DNA from: Apostichopus japonicus
Lineage: Eukaryota; Echinodermata; Holothuroidea; Aspidochirotida; Stichopodidae
DNA: 64,000 nucleotides
Direction: 5' to 3'
NCBI RefSeq assembly: GCF_037975245.1
Contig: NC_092576.1
Span: forward strand, 14,240,611 to 14,304,610
Below the pieces are notes generated by a model. That model saw only the letters and a list, made by a program, of their open reading frames with translations, did not search any database and was not told the DNA's origin. Positions 1 to 11,368 of the stretch are shown here, piece by piece. Each line of letters begins with the position of its first letter. Position 1 is the first letter of the stretch. The position numbers and the translations under genes were made by a program.

Positions 1-674
1 AGCAAATTAGTTTTATTTTATGTAGCAATTTTGTAATCATCCATTGCACACTATTAAACTTAAGTGCCTTCTCCCATGCCTCCCCAACAACCCCCTCCCC
101 CATCCCCAACCCCTCCCTCCTTCTCTTCTCACTAGGCATTTCAGTTAAAAGTCCAAATCTTTAGGCAAACTTGATTCTGAGACCCAAAATTGTTGAAAAC
201 TTATGTCAGAGCTACTGTTCTCTTGTCAAAAGAGCATGAACTCCTGGGTGACGTGTGACAGCCAAGGTTTTTAATCAGCAGTTTGCACAACCATCAAAAG
301 GCCGTAAGAACAACAACGAGACCGGATTTGAAACAAACAAATAAACTTTTTGACAAGTTATTCGTACACCCCAGTTTATCATCGACTTTAAAATCTAGTT
401 TACCTCAATGATTTGTTATCTGTGTAATGCTGGTTGCAGTTTGACCTCAAATCAAACAATGGGGAGCCTGTGTACTAGTAGTAGCCTGGTGAACCCTCTG
501 TTAACTTTACTGTCCTCAAAAGAGATTAAACCAGTTCAAACTACACTTTGGCAAACAAAATCCCTGCCAAAATTTTGACAGTCTTGTGGTAAAGACAGTT
601 CGGTAGCAGATATCGCGGCAATTATAACATTGGTCGCCGGAACACGCACATATAGTTCTGTGTGACGATCTTTC
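1..674. other. No gene seen
   Basis: AT-rich unique sequence. I see no splice-bounded open frame or recognisable repeat apart from a C-rich stretch near 85-120. Confidence 0.6.
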
Positions 675-915
675 GGGATGACACAATGTGCATTATGTAC
701 GGTGTGACACAATGTAGCAATTGTACAGTGTGACGCAATGTACACATGTACAGTGTGACACAATGTAGCAATTGCACGGTGTGACACAATGTAGCAATTG
801 TACGGTGTGACACAATGTGCATATGTACGGTGTGACACAATGTGCATAGATACAGTGAGACACATTGTTCATATGTAAAGTGTGACACATTGAGCATGTG
901 AACAGTGTGACACTT
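675..915. repeat. Minisatellite, 25-26 bp unit, about 9 copies
   Basis: The core GTGTGACACAATGT recurs at 702, 728, 753, 779, 805, 830 and 855, giving steps of 25 or 26 bp. Linkers alternate between AGCAATTGTAC and GCATATGTAC types. Open frames across the array on the minus strand are a by-product of the repeat and not genes. Confidence 0.9.
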
Positions 916-1560
916 GTACGTAAAATGACCATCACATATAAAATTGACTACAGTCGCAATATGGACAAATCACAAATCTTCATACGAGTAACGATATGTG
1001 CAAAGTCTGAAAATAGCCGTGAATCGCCTATCGTGTTTGATCATGACGTTTGCTGCCCTCTTTTAATTGCACCTTACAGTCTTCTCTTCCCAAATTGATG
1101 CTGAAATTTTGACATTTCCATCTGTCCTTAAAAAAACAGAATAATTTGTTTGTTTGTTTGGTATTTTCAAAGTGTCCAATATTCCTTTCTATGTCACAAA
1201 AGGTTTTGTCCAAAAAACATTAACTGTACAACTTAATTCGTTGAAAATTAGATATATGACGAAAAGGCCTGAAGCCGTCATTTTTTTGTGTTTTCTTCCT
1301 CGAATAAACAATTGCCAATGACATTCTTCTATGTACAGTAACTGTACTACCACAGTCATGTTGAGCCTATCCACTGTTATATAGGCGTCGCGCCACGGTA
1401 GGGAATAAATGTAACATTTTGAGCGGCAGACGAACGGATCTGTTAAGTTTCTTTTGGTTCAATTATTTTTTTTGGCTGAGACAGAGGAATGGTACTAAAG
1501 TTACACTGCTGTGTGAAACACAAACGGTACAGGTTCTAAGGTAGAATAATGCCCAGAAAA
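916..1560. other. No gene seen
   Basis: Unique AT-rich sequence without a supported feature. Confidence 0.55.
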
Positions 1561-1700
1561 ATCCACTCCTTGAGAACGAGATCCACTTTAGAGGGACGAG
1601 ATCCACTTCGAAGCGACGACATCCACTTCGAAGGGACGAGATCCACTTCGAAGCGACGAGATCCACTTCGTAGGGAAATGATCCACTTTCGAGGGACAAA
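1561..1700. repeat. 20-bp minisatellite, 7 copies
   Basis: ATCCACTT starts at 1561, 1581, 1601, 1621, 1641, 1661 and 1681, an exact 20-bp period. The unit is roughly ATCCACTTCGAAGSGACGAG. Copies diverge mainly at the edges. Confidence 0.92.
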
Positions 1701-2787
1701 TATTATCACCAAGGCGATACAGAGCCGGATCAAAATAAATTAAATGTAAGAGTGAACTTTTAACTAATTGTCCAAATTTACGAGATAAAAATTAAATCAT
1801 GATAAAATTGACTTGAGTTGAGTGAGAATCCTCACTGTGTGATTATCATCTCAGCAAGGTGGAAACATTCATGTCAGATCGGCCACCTAGGGACGGGACT
1901 GATTGTTCGCGGGATGTTACCACGGGAACGCACAGGCTATATATATACATATATATATATTTATGTATATATATGTATATATATATACACAGTTTACACA
2001 GCATATAATAGTGTACGACTTTTTTATTGCCATTGGCAAAATTATTCATTTGCCTAACAGGCCTGTACATAGCAGATCTTTTTTTTAAACTTTTTAAGAT
2101 GATATTATTTTTTTTTAAAAACATTCTCTCTGAAAGGGATCAGGCAAACATTAGATCTGTGATGCTGTAATATCCAATCAGTGAGCCATAATAACATCCA
2201 TCGATCAGTTTCTCGGGAAAGTTTGGATTTCAAACACCGCTCTTCATCCAGCTTATAAGTTACTAGTTGTTACATTCATTTCGTATTAATTTATATTCCT
2301 GTATTACACACTGTACAACCTATGTAACTAAGTTCTAAGGGAACCAGGTGTTAAAGGGAGGGGATAGTTTGAAATGGACTCGATCCCCACAAGGGACAGG
2401 TGCGGGGGGACGATGGGGGAGGGAGGGGAAGGCTGCAGGAGCATCCTTCCCTAGGAAAATGAAAATTGTGCTGATATGCTCGCTAAATTGTACTTTTGAA
2501 TTTTTTTGTGTGAGATTGAAAAAGGGGAAGGAAGGGTGGGTAGGTGGGGAAGGGGTGTGGTATAAGCACCCCCACCCCCCCCCCACATCTAGCTTCAATC
2601 TGTTATAATATTACACTGTTCACCCAAGCTCCACTGAAAACAACTACTGACCTGCAAATATATATATATATTCCAAAATAAACACTATAAGAACTCGCTC
2701 CTGGTCCACTCTGCTGGGGTAATCTATAACTGTACACAACACAAGTTGAATTAATGTTCCCATTTCAGGTCTCATTTTACAGCTCTT
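1701..2787. other. No gene; short AT microsatellite inside
   Basis: Contains an interrupted AT-rich microsatellite at about 1938-1993 and a G-rich stretch at 2395-2440. No coding exon is supported. Confidence 0.55.
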
Positions 2788-3010
2788 CTCACGAAATACT
2801 GAAGGTACTTCTCACGAAATACTGAAGGTACTTCTCACGAAATACTGTAGGTACTTCTCACGAAATACTGTAGGTACTTCTCACGAAATACTGTAGGTAC
2901 TTCTCACGAAATACTGTAGGTACTTCTCACGAAATACTGTAGGTACTTCCCACGAAATACTGAAAGTACTTCTCACGAAATACTGTAGGTACTTCTCACG
3001 AAATACTGCA
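2788..3010. repeat. 23-bp minisatellite, about 10 copies
   Basis: CTCACGAAATACTG recurs every 23 bp from 2788 (2811, 2834, 2857 and so on to 2995). Units differ at one or two positions (GAAGG against GTAGG), so the array is fairly homogeneous and probably young. It lies less than 1 kb downstream of the ELOVL6-like stop codon. Confidence 0.93.
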
Positions 3011-3754
3011 CAGCGTAACATGAAAAAGAAAAGAAAAGAAAATGCTACATGCGTCTGCCTGTGCATCCACTCAGCAATTTGACAATTTTGCTAGATCTAA
3101 GATGCTGGACGAAAAAGTATTACCGTCGGGTGAGCGGGAAAATGTTACAATTTTCACCCAGAATGGATCCTATGCTATGGCACTGTGTAGAAAATGTACG
3201 CAATGGTAACACAATACAGTATTTTTAGCCTATTATAACGGGGTAGTAGTAGTTATTAGCCTATACAGTGTAGGCTAATGTGTTGTTGATTACTAGTTCA
3301 AACCAACTGTGCGACAAACAATTGTGGCTGAAGTGTTTTTTTTCTCTTTTTCAAGTATGTGGGCTGGTGTCTATGCAAATGTTGTAAGATACCACAACAC
3401 ATGTTAGTATCTCTCATCATATATATAAAACCTGTGCGTCACAGTGTGTGTAATAAATAACGTGGGAAAAAACCTAGTGTTATCAGACTTAGCTACACAC
3501 ATCGCATACTGTGGACGTACACAACGTAGCCTACCAGTATTAACATATATGCAGGCTACACTCTGTAAATTAAACAATATTGATACAAACACAGTTGACC
3601 CTACAGACCAATGTAGGCTTACAGTACCAGTATCAACTGTACATTAGAAAACTGTGAATATATATATCAGGTATTCATATTGCAGTTGCTAATGGTGAAC
3701 TTTTAAAAAAAAAATTAAAAAAATACCCACTAGCCTCTCACAAAATTAAAATCA
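3011..3754. other. 3' flank of the elongase gene
   Basis: AT-rich; expected to hold the 3' UTR of the minus-strand elongase. I do not see an unambiguous polyadenylation signal on the minus strand here. Confidence 0.4.
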
Positions 3755-4681
3755 TCACTCCCTCGAATCGCCACCAGCCTTCACGCTCCTACGGTGGACT
3801 CCGTTCGAGACCGCGTGGTGGCTCCCGTTCGTCACCTTTCCGTTGGACGACTTTGACGACGACTCCGACGACTTGACCGCAGGGGCCGGTCTGGGCCGGA
3901 TGTAGGAGTCGAAGAAGAATATGGCGAAGAGGACCATGTAGCTGCCGTAGATGAACGTCCCGTAGTAGAGGTCCAGGTCGAGGGACTGGCAGGGCGTGCC
4001 GACGTACTTCTGGTACAGGACGTAGTAGACGATGAAGTTGCCCATGAACATCTGGGATATCTGCAGGGTCGTGACGGACATGGAGATAGGCTTGGGCAGA
4101 CGGAAGCCCATGGCCCGGACGAAGTAGTAGGTGTACATGACCGCGTGGACCGCGTAGTTCATGACGGAGAACCAGAAGGCCGCTGAGCAGCGGTGGCCGT
4201 AGAGGTGCGTGCAGAAGATCATGACGGAGAAGTGGTGGTACCAGTGGAGGAAGATCAGCTTCTGCTTGCGAAGGATGATGAAGTAGGTGTCGCCGAGCTC
4301 GGGGATCTTGGAGAGGACGAAGAGGATGCCCCAGATGTTACCAAACTCCCGGCTGTAGTACTTGTTGTCGCAGACAGTCGAGAGGAAGCCGTCCCGGTAG
4401 AGGCCCAGCAGCAAGACGGGGACGCCGCGGACGGCGGCGGTCACGCTGAAGACGCAGAGGAAGAAGTTCCAGACAATGAGGGGGGCACGGGACTTCATGG
4501 GAGGGCGGCCCTCCATCCACTTCTGCAGCGGCCAGAGGGAGAGGACGTAGACGATCCCGATGGGGATCGTGTAGAACCAGTGGCGGTCGATCCAGTCGAT
4601 CCAGTAGACGTCGTCGAAGTTGCGCTCGAACTCAAAGAACGGCGGGTAAGTCCAGTCGTATTCACGTTTCGTCGCCTCCAT
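3755..4681 (-). CDS. ELOVL6: ELOVL6-like very-long-chain fatty acid elongase
   Basis: A 308-residue multi-pass membrane protein of the ELO family, which catalyses the rate-limiting condensation of malonyl-CoA with a fatty acyl-CoA in the endoplasmic reticulum. The histidine box HWYHH is at residues 146-150, preceded by SKIPELGDTYFIILRKQK (about 124-141) and followed by a MNYAVHAVMYTYY segment, the pattern of the ELOVL3/6 subfamily that elongates C12-C16 saturated and monounsaturated chains. Several hydrophobic helices are visible. The C-terminal tail is Ser/Asn/Lys-rich and longer than in vertebrate ELOVL6 (about 265 residues). I chose the ATG at 4681 because a strong 3' splice site (pyrimidine tract then CTGCAG) ends at 4721, so the upstream open frame to 4819 is intronic. 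The whole coding region is one exon and is much more GC-rich than its surroundings. Family certain; exact orthology to ELOVL6 likely. Confidence 0.9.
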   Translation of the reverse strand: MEATKREYDWTYPPFFEFERNFDDVYWIDWIDRHWFYTIPIGIVYVLSLWPLQKWMEGRPPMKSRAPLIVWNFFLCVFSVTAAVRGVPVLLLGLYRDGFLSTVCDNKYYSREFGNIWGILFVLSKIPELGDTYFIILRKQKLIFLHWYHHFSVMIFCTHLYGHRCSAAFWFSVMNYAVHAVMYTYYFVRAMGFRLPKPISMSVTTLQISQMFMGNFIVYYVLYQKYVGTPCQSLDLDLYYGTFIYGSYMVLFAIFFFDSYIRPRPAPAVKSSESSSKSSNGKVTNGSHHAVSNGVHRRSVKAGGDSRE

Positions 4682-4715
4682 GATTGATCGCACAGATATA
4701 TCTGGGAGGCTTGTT

Positions 4716-4745
4716 TTTGGCTGCAGACGAGAGGAGATAAAACAC
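4716..4745 (-). other. 3' splice site upstream of elongase coding exon
   Basis: On the minus strand a pyrimidine-rich stretch runs into CTGCAG, with the exon predicted to begin at 4720, 39 bases before the ATG. This implies at least one 5' untranslated exon at higher coordinates, which I could not locate. Confidence 0.6.
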
Positions 4746-4984
4746 AAAGAATTGTCAGATTCGACATAAAAAAAGAGAGGAACTTGAATCGAAGAGGCTC
4801 GATCTAGGGCGGATGACACAATTTACCTTTTATGCCGAGACCTGAAAAACTTGTTATTGTAAATTAAAAAAAAAAAAAAAAATTGTTATTTATCCCCTAG
4901 AGGCTGAATTAACAATTTACAGTTAGTGACATTGAGCTGTACATTTCAAATAGACATCAGTTTCACCTCATTTAATAAAAATAG

Positions 4985-5395
4985 CTCTGACCCCCCAGGC
5001 TGCAGATAAATTGTGGAGTACCATGAGGTTCCATTTTGGGACCACTTCTATCCATCTTTATATATATGTCAATGACATTTATATATATATACCACATTTT
5101 TGCCAGGTAAAATGTGGCACAAGGGCACGGTCTACCATCTTCATGAACAACAGTTTCCTTTGAACATTATTATCAGGTCCACAAGCTCTACAGAACCAGA
5201 CAAAACACACAAACATGATACATTGTTATCCCTGCAAAACAAACATTGCCCAATTAAATTTACAAAACAGTTCAATACACTGTTTGGAATTCCCTATCAG
5301 ATGATCTGAAAATTTATATAAGTTCACTTACCAACCTTTAAAAGAAAACTAACTGAGACCCTTCTTAAACAACTATTGATATTTGTATAATTATA
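4985..5395 (+). pseudogene. Non-LTR retrotransposon reverse-transcriptase fragment
   Basis: Translation from about 5010 gives GVP-stop-GSILGPLLSIFIY, the conserved RT block that normally reads GVPQGSxLGPLLFxxYIND. About 200 bp on there is a C-terminal segment resembling NTLFGIPYQMI and TFKRKLTETLLKQLL, the usual end of CR1/Jockey-type polymerases. The catalytic F-A-D-D block and the region after it are missing, and there are in-frame stops, so this is an internally deleted relic. Confidence 0.65.
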
Positions 5396-5867
5396 ACATC
5401 ATGTACCGTTTTTCAGACAAAAGTTTCAACAGACCTTGTTGGGTTGGGGGGGGGGGAGGTAGGGATGGGAGATACTGTGTGGGTGGGCTTTAGCTGGGAG
5501 TTATGGATGGGGGAAAGGTCAGAAAGTGGAGGCAGGGGTCGGGAGGTTCCAATGGGGTTGGGACAGGGGTCAGGGTTTTTTCTTTTATTTCTCTTCGTTT
5601 TTGTTCAAGTTTCTTGTTTAGAGACATATTTTTTGTATATTTTCATTGTTTAGAATAGGTAGTGCTCTACTCTTTATTAAGCCATAAAGATTTTTTTAGA
5701 GCAAGTTCATTTCACAACTCTTTGTATGTTTGTTACTTTTAATATGTGCTGATTATTATCACCTGAATGTTGTGATAAACAAAGGAGTTGAATTGAAATG
5801 AAATGTTGCTTCACATGCAAGGAGCAAGACTTGATCTTGAAGCAAGTCTACATATATGTCAAACATC
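5396..5867. other. No gene; G-rich stretch
   Basis: G-rich run near 5445-5570 followed by AT-rich unique sequence. Nothing coding is supported. Confidence 0.5.
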
Positions 5868-6294
5868 CAGAGATGCCAACCTCTTGACACAAAAACTCAA
5901 CTGAATATCCTAAAAAATCAGATTTTGACGAAAACTCGACACTACCACAGGCCCGTTGGCCCCGGGCCAGTAAAATGTCAGAAAAATGTTTTACTGGTAA
6001 GAACGGGCAAGTAAAATGTTTGCTTTTTCATTAACATTTAATGAGAAAATTGTAAAGCTGCCGATTCCGCGTATTTCCCGCCCATGTAGGCTTATTGTGC
6101 AACGTGTTTGTTGGGGTTTGGGAGATAACTAGTACATGTTTCTGTGCGATTCCACTTCCTTTAAAAAAAAAAATTTTTTTTTTTTTTTTTTAAAGATGAA
6201 AAAAATCGTATTTTCAAGAGGCAACATCGTATTATCGTATTTCACTTGTTTTATCGTACTAAATACCATAAAATCGTACTGGTTGGCATCTCTG
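5868..6294. mobile_element. Non-autonomous DNA element with 14-bp TIRs
   Basis: Begins CAGAGATGCCAACC and ends with the exact reverse complement GGTTGGCATCTCTG. AACATC lies next to both ends but is offset by two bases at the left, so the target duplication is not clean. It has no open frame for a transposase. CAG...CTG termini suggest the hAT group. Confidence 0.7.
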
Positions 6295-8183
6295 AACATC
6301 GAGTCACGTGCTGGTATTTTGGATTCATGCCTTTCCTTTTCTTCTCTTTATTCTCCAATGTTTATTTTCGATAATGGAGACGGGTTTTTGCCAATGCTCA
6401 ACGCTAAAATATTGAGGCTGGTTACATGTAGCCTTTAGAATGATGGCATCAATTGGGTTTTAGGCAGGGTCGGAAATAGAGGGGAAGTGGGGGACGGGCG
6501 ATTTGCCCGCATATTGCTTAAAAATCGCCCTTTTTAAAATAAACATGAGGGAGGGGGGGGGGAGTAAGAAAGAGAATTAATTAAATAATCCCCCCTGCCA
6601 CGCTACTGTCACAGGAATAAAACGAAGGCTACTTATGCGGCCTCAGGCTATCAGGGTCAAATTACTCTTTAAGTTTAACCATTCCACAAATTTGAGAATA
6701 TGAATTTGTCAAACAACTATAGGGAAACGTCAACAGTTTTTAGATCATTCTAGTGGAATAATCACACATTTTAGAATATCAATAACAGCTCCCAGACCAC
6801 GCATAATTTTCAAAATGACAAGAGCTCCTAGACACAACATTTAAAACTTCTCCTAACTGGGGGATTAATAATAATAATAATAATAAAAATAATAATAATA
6901 AAAATCATAATAATATTAATCATAATCATAATAATGTTAATCAGCAGTTATTTTTTAATTTTTAATTTATTTATTGTTTTATTTTTTTTGTTTTTTATTT
7001 TGTATGGCACAAGATTTTTCTAAGTTGCCTTATTTATGGGAGTTTTTCTAATTTTGTCAGCAACTGTTTAGATTTGTGGGTCTGACCCTTTTAACATGAT
7101 ACTCAGTTGCTGGCATGCTTCAGTAATATTATGTTCCTTATAGGCATTGAAGACTCGCCCCAAAATGTTTGATTCTTTTACTATTTTCCAGCTTATAATG
7201 TTGTGGCTAAATTCCCCTTCTTTTCAGATTCCATACAAGTGTAAAGCATTTTGACAACTGTTCTGTTTCTTTCTAAATTGGTACTTCTTGTGACTGAGAG
7301 ATTTGGAGTGGTCGTTAAATTTGGAGTGGTCAGTAAATTACTGTACTTATGGGTAGTATACCCGTAAGTACTGTAATTTTATTATAAATTTTATTATTAT
7401 TATTTTATTTATTATTATTAATATTTTTTTTATTTTTTTTATTTTATTATAAATGCTCTACGTCTACAGTATGACGTACAGTATTGAGCACTCTTGAAGC
7501 AGGAAATGAACAATTGAAACTTTGTGATATATATATAGATCATAACAGATAAATAATAAATATGCCTGTACCAAGAAATTCAGGTCTTGGAAATGTTGTA
7601 TAGACTTGTAACACATGACAATGTTGTGTACACCAGGCACCTAGCCAGGAATTTTGCCAAGGGAGGAGGGGCGAACCTGTAGGTAAACTATCAGAGCCGT
7701 ATAATATTCTGCATTGAAAACTATCTAAAGTGTAGCGCCACCATGAGTTACACGCTACAGTAGTTACACATTTTGATTCCATCAAGTTCATGAATATTCA
7801 TTAACAGCCTTGACGTGTAGTCATTGGACTGATCTCTTAATCTGTAGCATACTGTAGATGTACATTTATCTATTCTTGTTTGCAGACTTTTATAGAGCTC
7901 TCTAGCTGCCTAAATTACTGAAATAAATTGATCGTTTTGTGTATGGTTGTAATCATCTAAAGTGTCTAAAGTTACTGAAATTCAAATCATGTACGGTACG
8001 TGTTTATGTTGCCCTGGCAACATTATTTAGAAGATGAGATTATCAGCAGTTATTATAATATTGGAAAAATAATTGATATTATAAACTTCCATTATACATG
8101 TACAGTAGCATTACTTAGTGAACTGTATACTGTACTTGCACGAATGCAGCACTTAGTATTAGTATTACTGTAGAACAGTTTAA
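6295..8183. other. Intergenic with repeat fragments
   Basis: Holds an interrupted AAT microsatellite at about 6868-6960, a solitary 24-bp end of T2/Kolobok-like MITE family 1 at 7142-7165 (AGGCATTGAAGACTCGCCCC), and a short hAT-type end at about 7633-7670 (GCCAGGAATTTTGCCAAGGG). No exon is supported. Confidence 0.55.
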
Positions 8184-8559
8184 AGGGTGTGAAGACTCGC
8201 GCAAAAAGAAACTTCTAATGCTGGTAATCTGACCTAGTTTCGAATGAGGTGTAACAGAAGTGTTAGACACCACCACGACCCAGAAAATACACACACACAG
8301 CTTGCTACCGTCGGTAATTAGACACTAGTGTACAGTCAGTAAATACACCTGCGGTCAATACCCACAGCACAGTGTACAGTACATACAATACAGTACAGCG
8401 ATGGACATCTCAGGTCTAGATAAAGATAACAAGGTATCACGTTTCATTAACTGTACTGTTTGCATTTCGTAGAGACACGAACAAAACGTCACTCGCAAGC
8501 AAGGGAAAGTTAACTTTTTCAGATGGCCGCAGGCGGTTTGGGGCGAGTCTTCGATACCT
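8184..8559 (+). mobile_element. T2/Kolobok-like MITE family 1, copy 1
   Basis: Starts AGGGTGTGAAGACTCGCGC next to TTAA and ends with the inverted form of AGGTATCGAAGACTCGCCCC followed by TTGA, one base from TTAA. It is 376 bp with no transposase. TTAA targets with an AGG-type terminus (TTAAAGG) are typical of the T2/Kolobok group; piggyBac also uses TTAA but usually starts CCC. Confidence 0.8.
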
Positions 8560-8939
8560 TTGAGACACGAAAGAATAAATTTAAAAACAGTGCACCATAA
8601 GAGGCAACACAACAAAAGCTACAGTACTGCATATCTATATATTTGTATACTGTAGATATATACATAAATAAACAGTATTCCCCTCACAGCTCAGTGACAG
8701 CATGAAGTGTAGGTGACTTTCCAGTCTTATCTATACCATTGTTTCAGGTGATTTGATAACGAATTTAGCAGTTCTTAAGATGCATACTGTACCGTCCATA
8801 CTTATCTGTAGCTTAGAAGAATGAGGAATTGTATTGACCAAGTTCAGTGGTGCAGCAATTTTGAAAAATAAGCTGAGAGATGAGTTAAAAGAGTATACAT
8901 ATAATATAACACTGCCTAGTCATTGCAAAACATGAAGAA
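8560..8939. other. No gene seen
   Basis: AT-rich sequence between MITE copy 1 and the satellite array; nothing recognisable. Confidence 0.5.
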
Positions 8940-10075
8940 ATACTGTAGCTCTGCACACAATTAATGATTCTAGTCGGTCCCAAGTTCTCAGCACCTAAAA
9001 GTGCCCGCACAATTAATGATTCTAGTACTGTACCGTAAGTAACAGGAAGTCGGGCCCAACAGCTCAAAGTACTGCCACAAATTTATGATACTACTGTACA
9101 GTAGTTCTGTACCCGAATACCAGGATTGGAAGTCGGTCTCAAGTTCTCCGCAGCTCAAAGTGCTCGCACAATTAATGATTCTAGTAAGTACTGTACCGTA
9201 AGTAACAGGAAGTCGGGCCCAACAGCTCAAAGCACTCCCACAATTTATGATACTAATTATGTACCCGAGTACCAAGTTTGGAAGCCGGTCTCAAGTATTC
9301 AACAGCTCAAAGTGCCCGCACAATTTATGATTCTAGTACTGTACCGTAAGTAACAGGAAGTCGGGCCCAACAGCTCAAAGTACTGCCACAAATTTATGAT
9401 ACTACTGTACAGTAGTTCTGTACCCGAATACCAGGATTGGAAGTCGGTCTCAAGTTCTCCGCAGCTCAAAGTGCTCGCACAATTAATGATTCTAGTAAGT
9501 ACTGTACCGTAAGTAACAGGAAGTCGGGCCCAACAGCTCAAAGCACTCCCACAATTTATGATACTAGTTATGTACCCGAGTACCAAGTTTGGAAGCCGGT
9601 CTCAAGTATTCAACAGCTCAAAGTGCCCGCACAATTTATGATTCTAGTACTGTACCGTAAGTAACAGGAAGTCGGGCCCAACAGCTCAAAGCACTCCCAC
9701 AATTTATGATACTAGTTATGTACCCGAGTACCGAGTTTGGAAGCCGGTCTCAAGTATTCAACAGCTCAAAGTGCCCGCACAATTTATGATTCTAGTACTG
9801 TACCGTAAGTAACAGGAAGTCGGGCCCAACAGCTCAAAGTACTCCCACAAATTTATGATACCAGTTCTGTACCCGAGTACCAAGATTGGAAACCGGTCTC
9901 AAGTTTTTAACAGCTCAAAGTGCCCGCACAATTTACTAGTACTGTATCGTAAGTAACAGGAAGCCGTTCTCAAGTTCTCAACAGCTCAAAGCACACAATT
10001 CATGATTCTAGCACTGTATCGTAAGTAACAGGAAGTCTGTCTCAAGAGCTCAAAGCACATTGTGTTCAAATACAT
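8940..10075. repeat. Satellite-like array with higher-order structure
   Basis: The marker GTAAGTAACAGGAAG occurs at 9035, 9198, 9346, 9509, 9657, 9805, 9949 and 10021. Spacings are 163, 148, 163, 148, 148, 144 and 72 bp. Each unit is made of two related halves of about 74 bp, and a 163+148 pair repeats as a 311-bp block (8988-9298 is nearly identical to 9299-9609). The last copy is a half unit. Open frames on both strands are repeat artefacts. Confidence 0.9.
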
Positions 10076-10298
10076 TTTAACATACAAACTGTACGTCAGA
10101 AATGTTCCGTCCTGTTAGGTACAGGTCTGGGCTACCGGCAATTTACTGCTTTTGCTGGTTACAAACGTTCATTTCTTATCAAATGTGAGGATTCTATATC
10201 GATGATCAATATATAAACGAGCTGAATAATTATTCGCGAGGGTCTGGTGCCAGGGTGATGACTGACAGAGTATTATATAACAAACATACAGTATTTAA

Positions 10299-10612
10299 AA
10301 GGGTGTAAAGACTCGCACAAAAAGAAACGTCTAATGCCGGTAATCTGACCTAGTTTCGAATGAGGTGCAACAGAAGTGTTAGACACCACCACCAGCTTGC
10401 TACCGTCGGTAATTAGACACAAGTGTACAGTCAGTACATACATCTGCGGTCAATACCCACAACACAGTTTACAAAACGATACAGACATCTTAGGTCCAGC
10501 CAAAGATAACAAGGTATCACGTTTCATTACTGTCTGCATTTTGTAGGGACAAGAAGAAAACGTCACTATTGCAAGCAACAGAAAGTTAACTTTTTCACAG
10601 GGCGGCACACAA
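10299..10612 (+). mobile_element. T2/Kolobok-like MITE family 1, copy 2 (3' truncated)
   Basis: TTAA at 10295 is followed by AAGGGTGTAAAGACTCGC and sequence homologous to copy 1 up to the GGCGGCACA region, where it stops. The right terminal repeat is missing and a Penelope-like element relic begins at the junction. Confidence 0.75.
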
Positions 10613-10996
10613 GATGCATCATCTGCAGCAACCACATTGTTGAATCCAATTCCATCACCAGCCACAGCATGCAACTCACACACAAGACTAAGGGTCACAT
10701 CACTTGCACAACCACTATGTCATATATCTGATCCAGTATGTTGGCAAGACCAAAACCACCCTCAAGAAGCGATTCTACAGTATGGTCACAGATCCACAGT
10801 CAACACCATGAAGACTTAGACCCCAGTTGGGGAACACTTTTACCTTCCCAACCATACCATTAATGACATGTCCCTACAGGGGATTGAATCCTTAGGTAGC
10901 CGTCCTGACCTAGTACGAATCAGCAGAGAGAGTGTGTGGATGCCATGCCTTCGCACCATTCAACCTCATGGGCTCAACATTAAAGAAGCACATGAC
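10613..10996 (+). pseudogene. Penelope-like element, C-terminal GIY-YIG endonuclease relic
   Basis: Frame-shifted translation shows the linker and endonuclease end of a Penelope-like retroelement. First comes a Cys/His linker ending KTKGHITCTTT, then VIYLI and QYVGKTKTTLKKRFY (the GIY-YIG core), then, after a small insertion and frame change, TPVGEHFYLPNHTINDMSL and RESVWMPCLRTIQPHGLN with a stop at about 10996. One in-frame TAG and one frameshift make it dead. The reverse-transcriptase part is absent. Assignment rests on the order linker, YVGxT, RxxxW, LRTxxPHGLN, which is characteristic of this class. Confidence 0.72.
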
Positions 10997-11330
10997 TAAC
11001 TTTTCTTCTGTTCCCCCTCCTTCTCCCCTTGTTCCCCACCCCCCCCCCCCCATTCACTCCTCTTCTCATAGCTCTCTTCCACTCTTTTTTCTCCACACCT
11101 TTCTGTCTTAGTCCTTCTCCAGTTTATTCCCTCTCCCCTTCCCTTAATCCTTTCTTTGTCCCTCTACTGTTTATCTCCTACCTCTCCTCTTCCCCTGTTG
11201 GTTTCTTTCTTTCTTCTCTCCATCCCTTGTCTACTAATCCCCTTACATCTATCTCTTTGTGTTCACCATGCTCATTAACCTGTCTGCATTCTGTGCGTGT
11301 ATTTTGTCCCTTCTGTTACTTGTCATTTAG

Positions 11331-11368
11331 CCTTTGGAGAAGATCCTGCTAGGATCGAAACGTCAGGC
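11331..11368 (+). ncRNA. Hammerhead-ribozyme-like remnant
   Basis: A perfect 6-bp stem GATCCT/AGGATC with loop GCT (11342-11356) is followed immediately by GAAA and CGTC, the arrangement of hammerhead stem II, the conserved GAAA and the cleavage triplet GTC. The upstream core that should read CTGATGA is TTGGAGA, so it is probably inactive. Penelope-like elements are known to carry hammerheads, and this lies about 330 bp after the endonuclease relic. Confidence 0.4.

Noticed and set aside
4193-4687. 164-codon open frame on the plus strand antisense to the elongase
   Set aside because: It is the mirror of GC-rich codon use on the minus strand; composition is acidic low complexity and no splice or homology support exists.
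9001-10040. Regularly spaced repeats as a possible CRISPR-like array
   Set aside because: Eukaryotic context, units contiguous and diverged throughout, no unique spacers; it is a tandem satellite.
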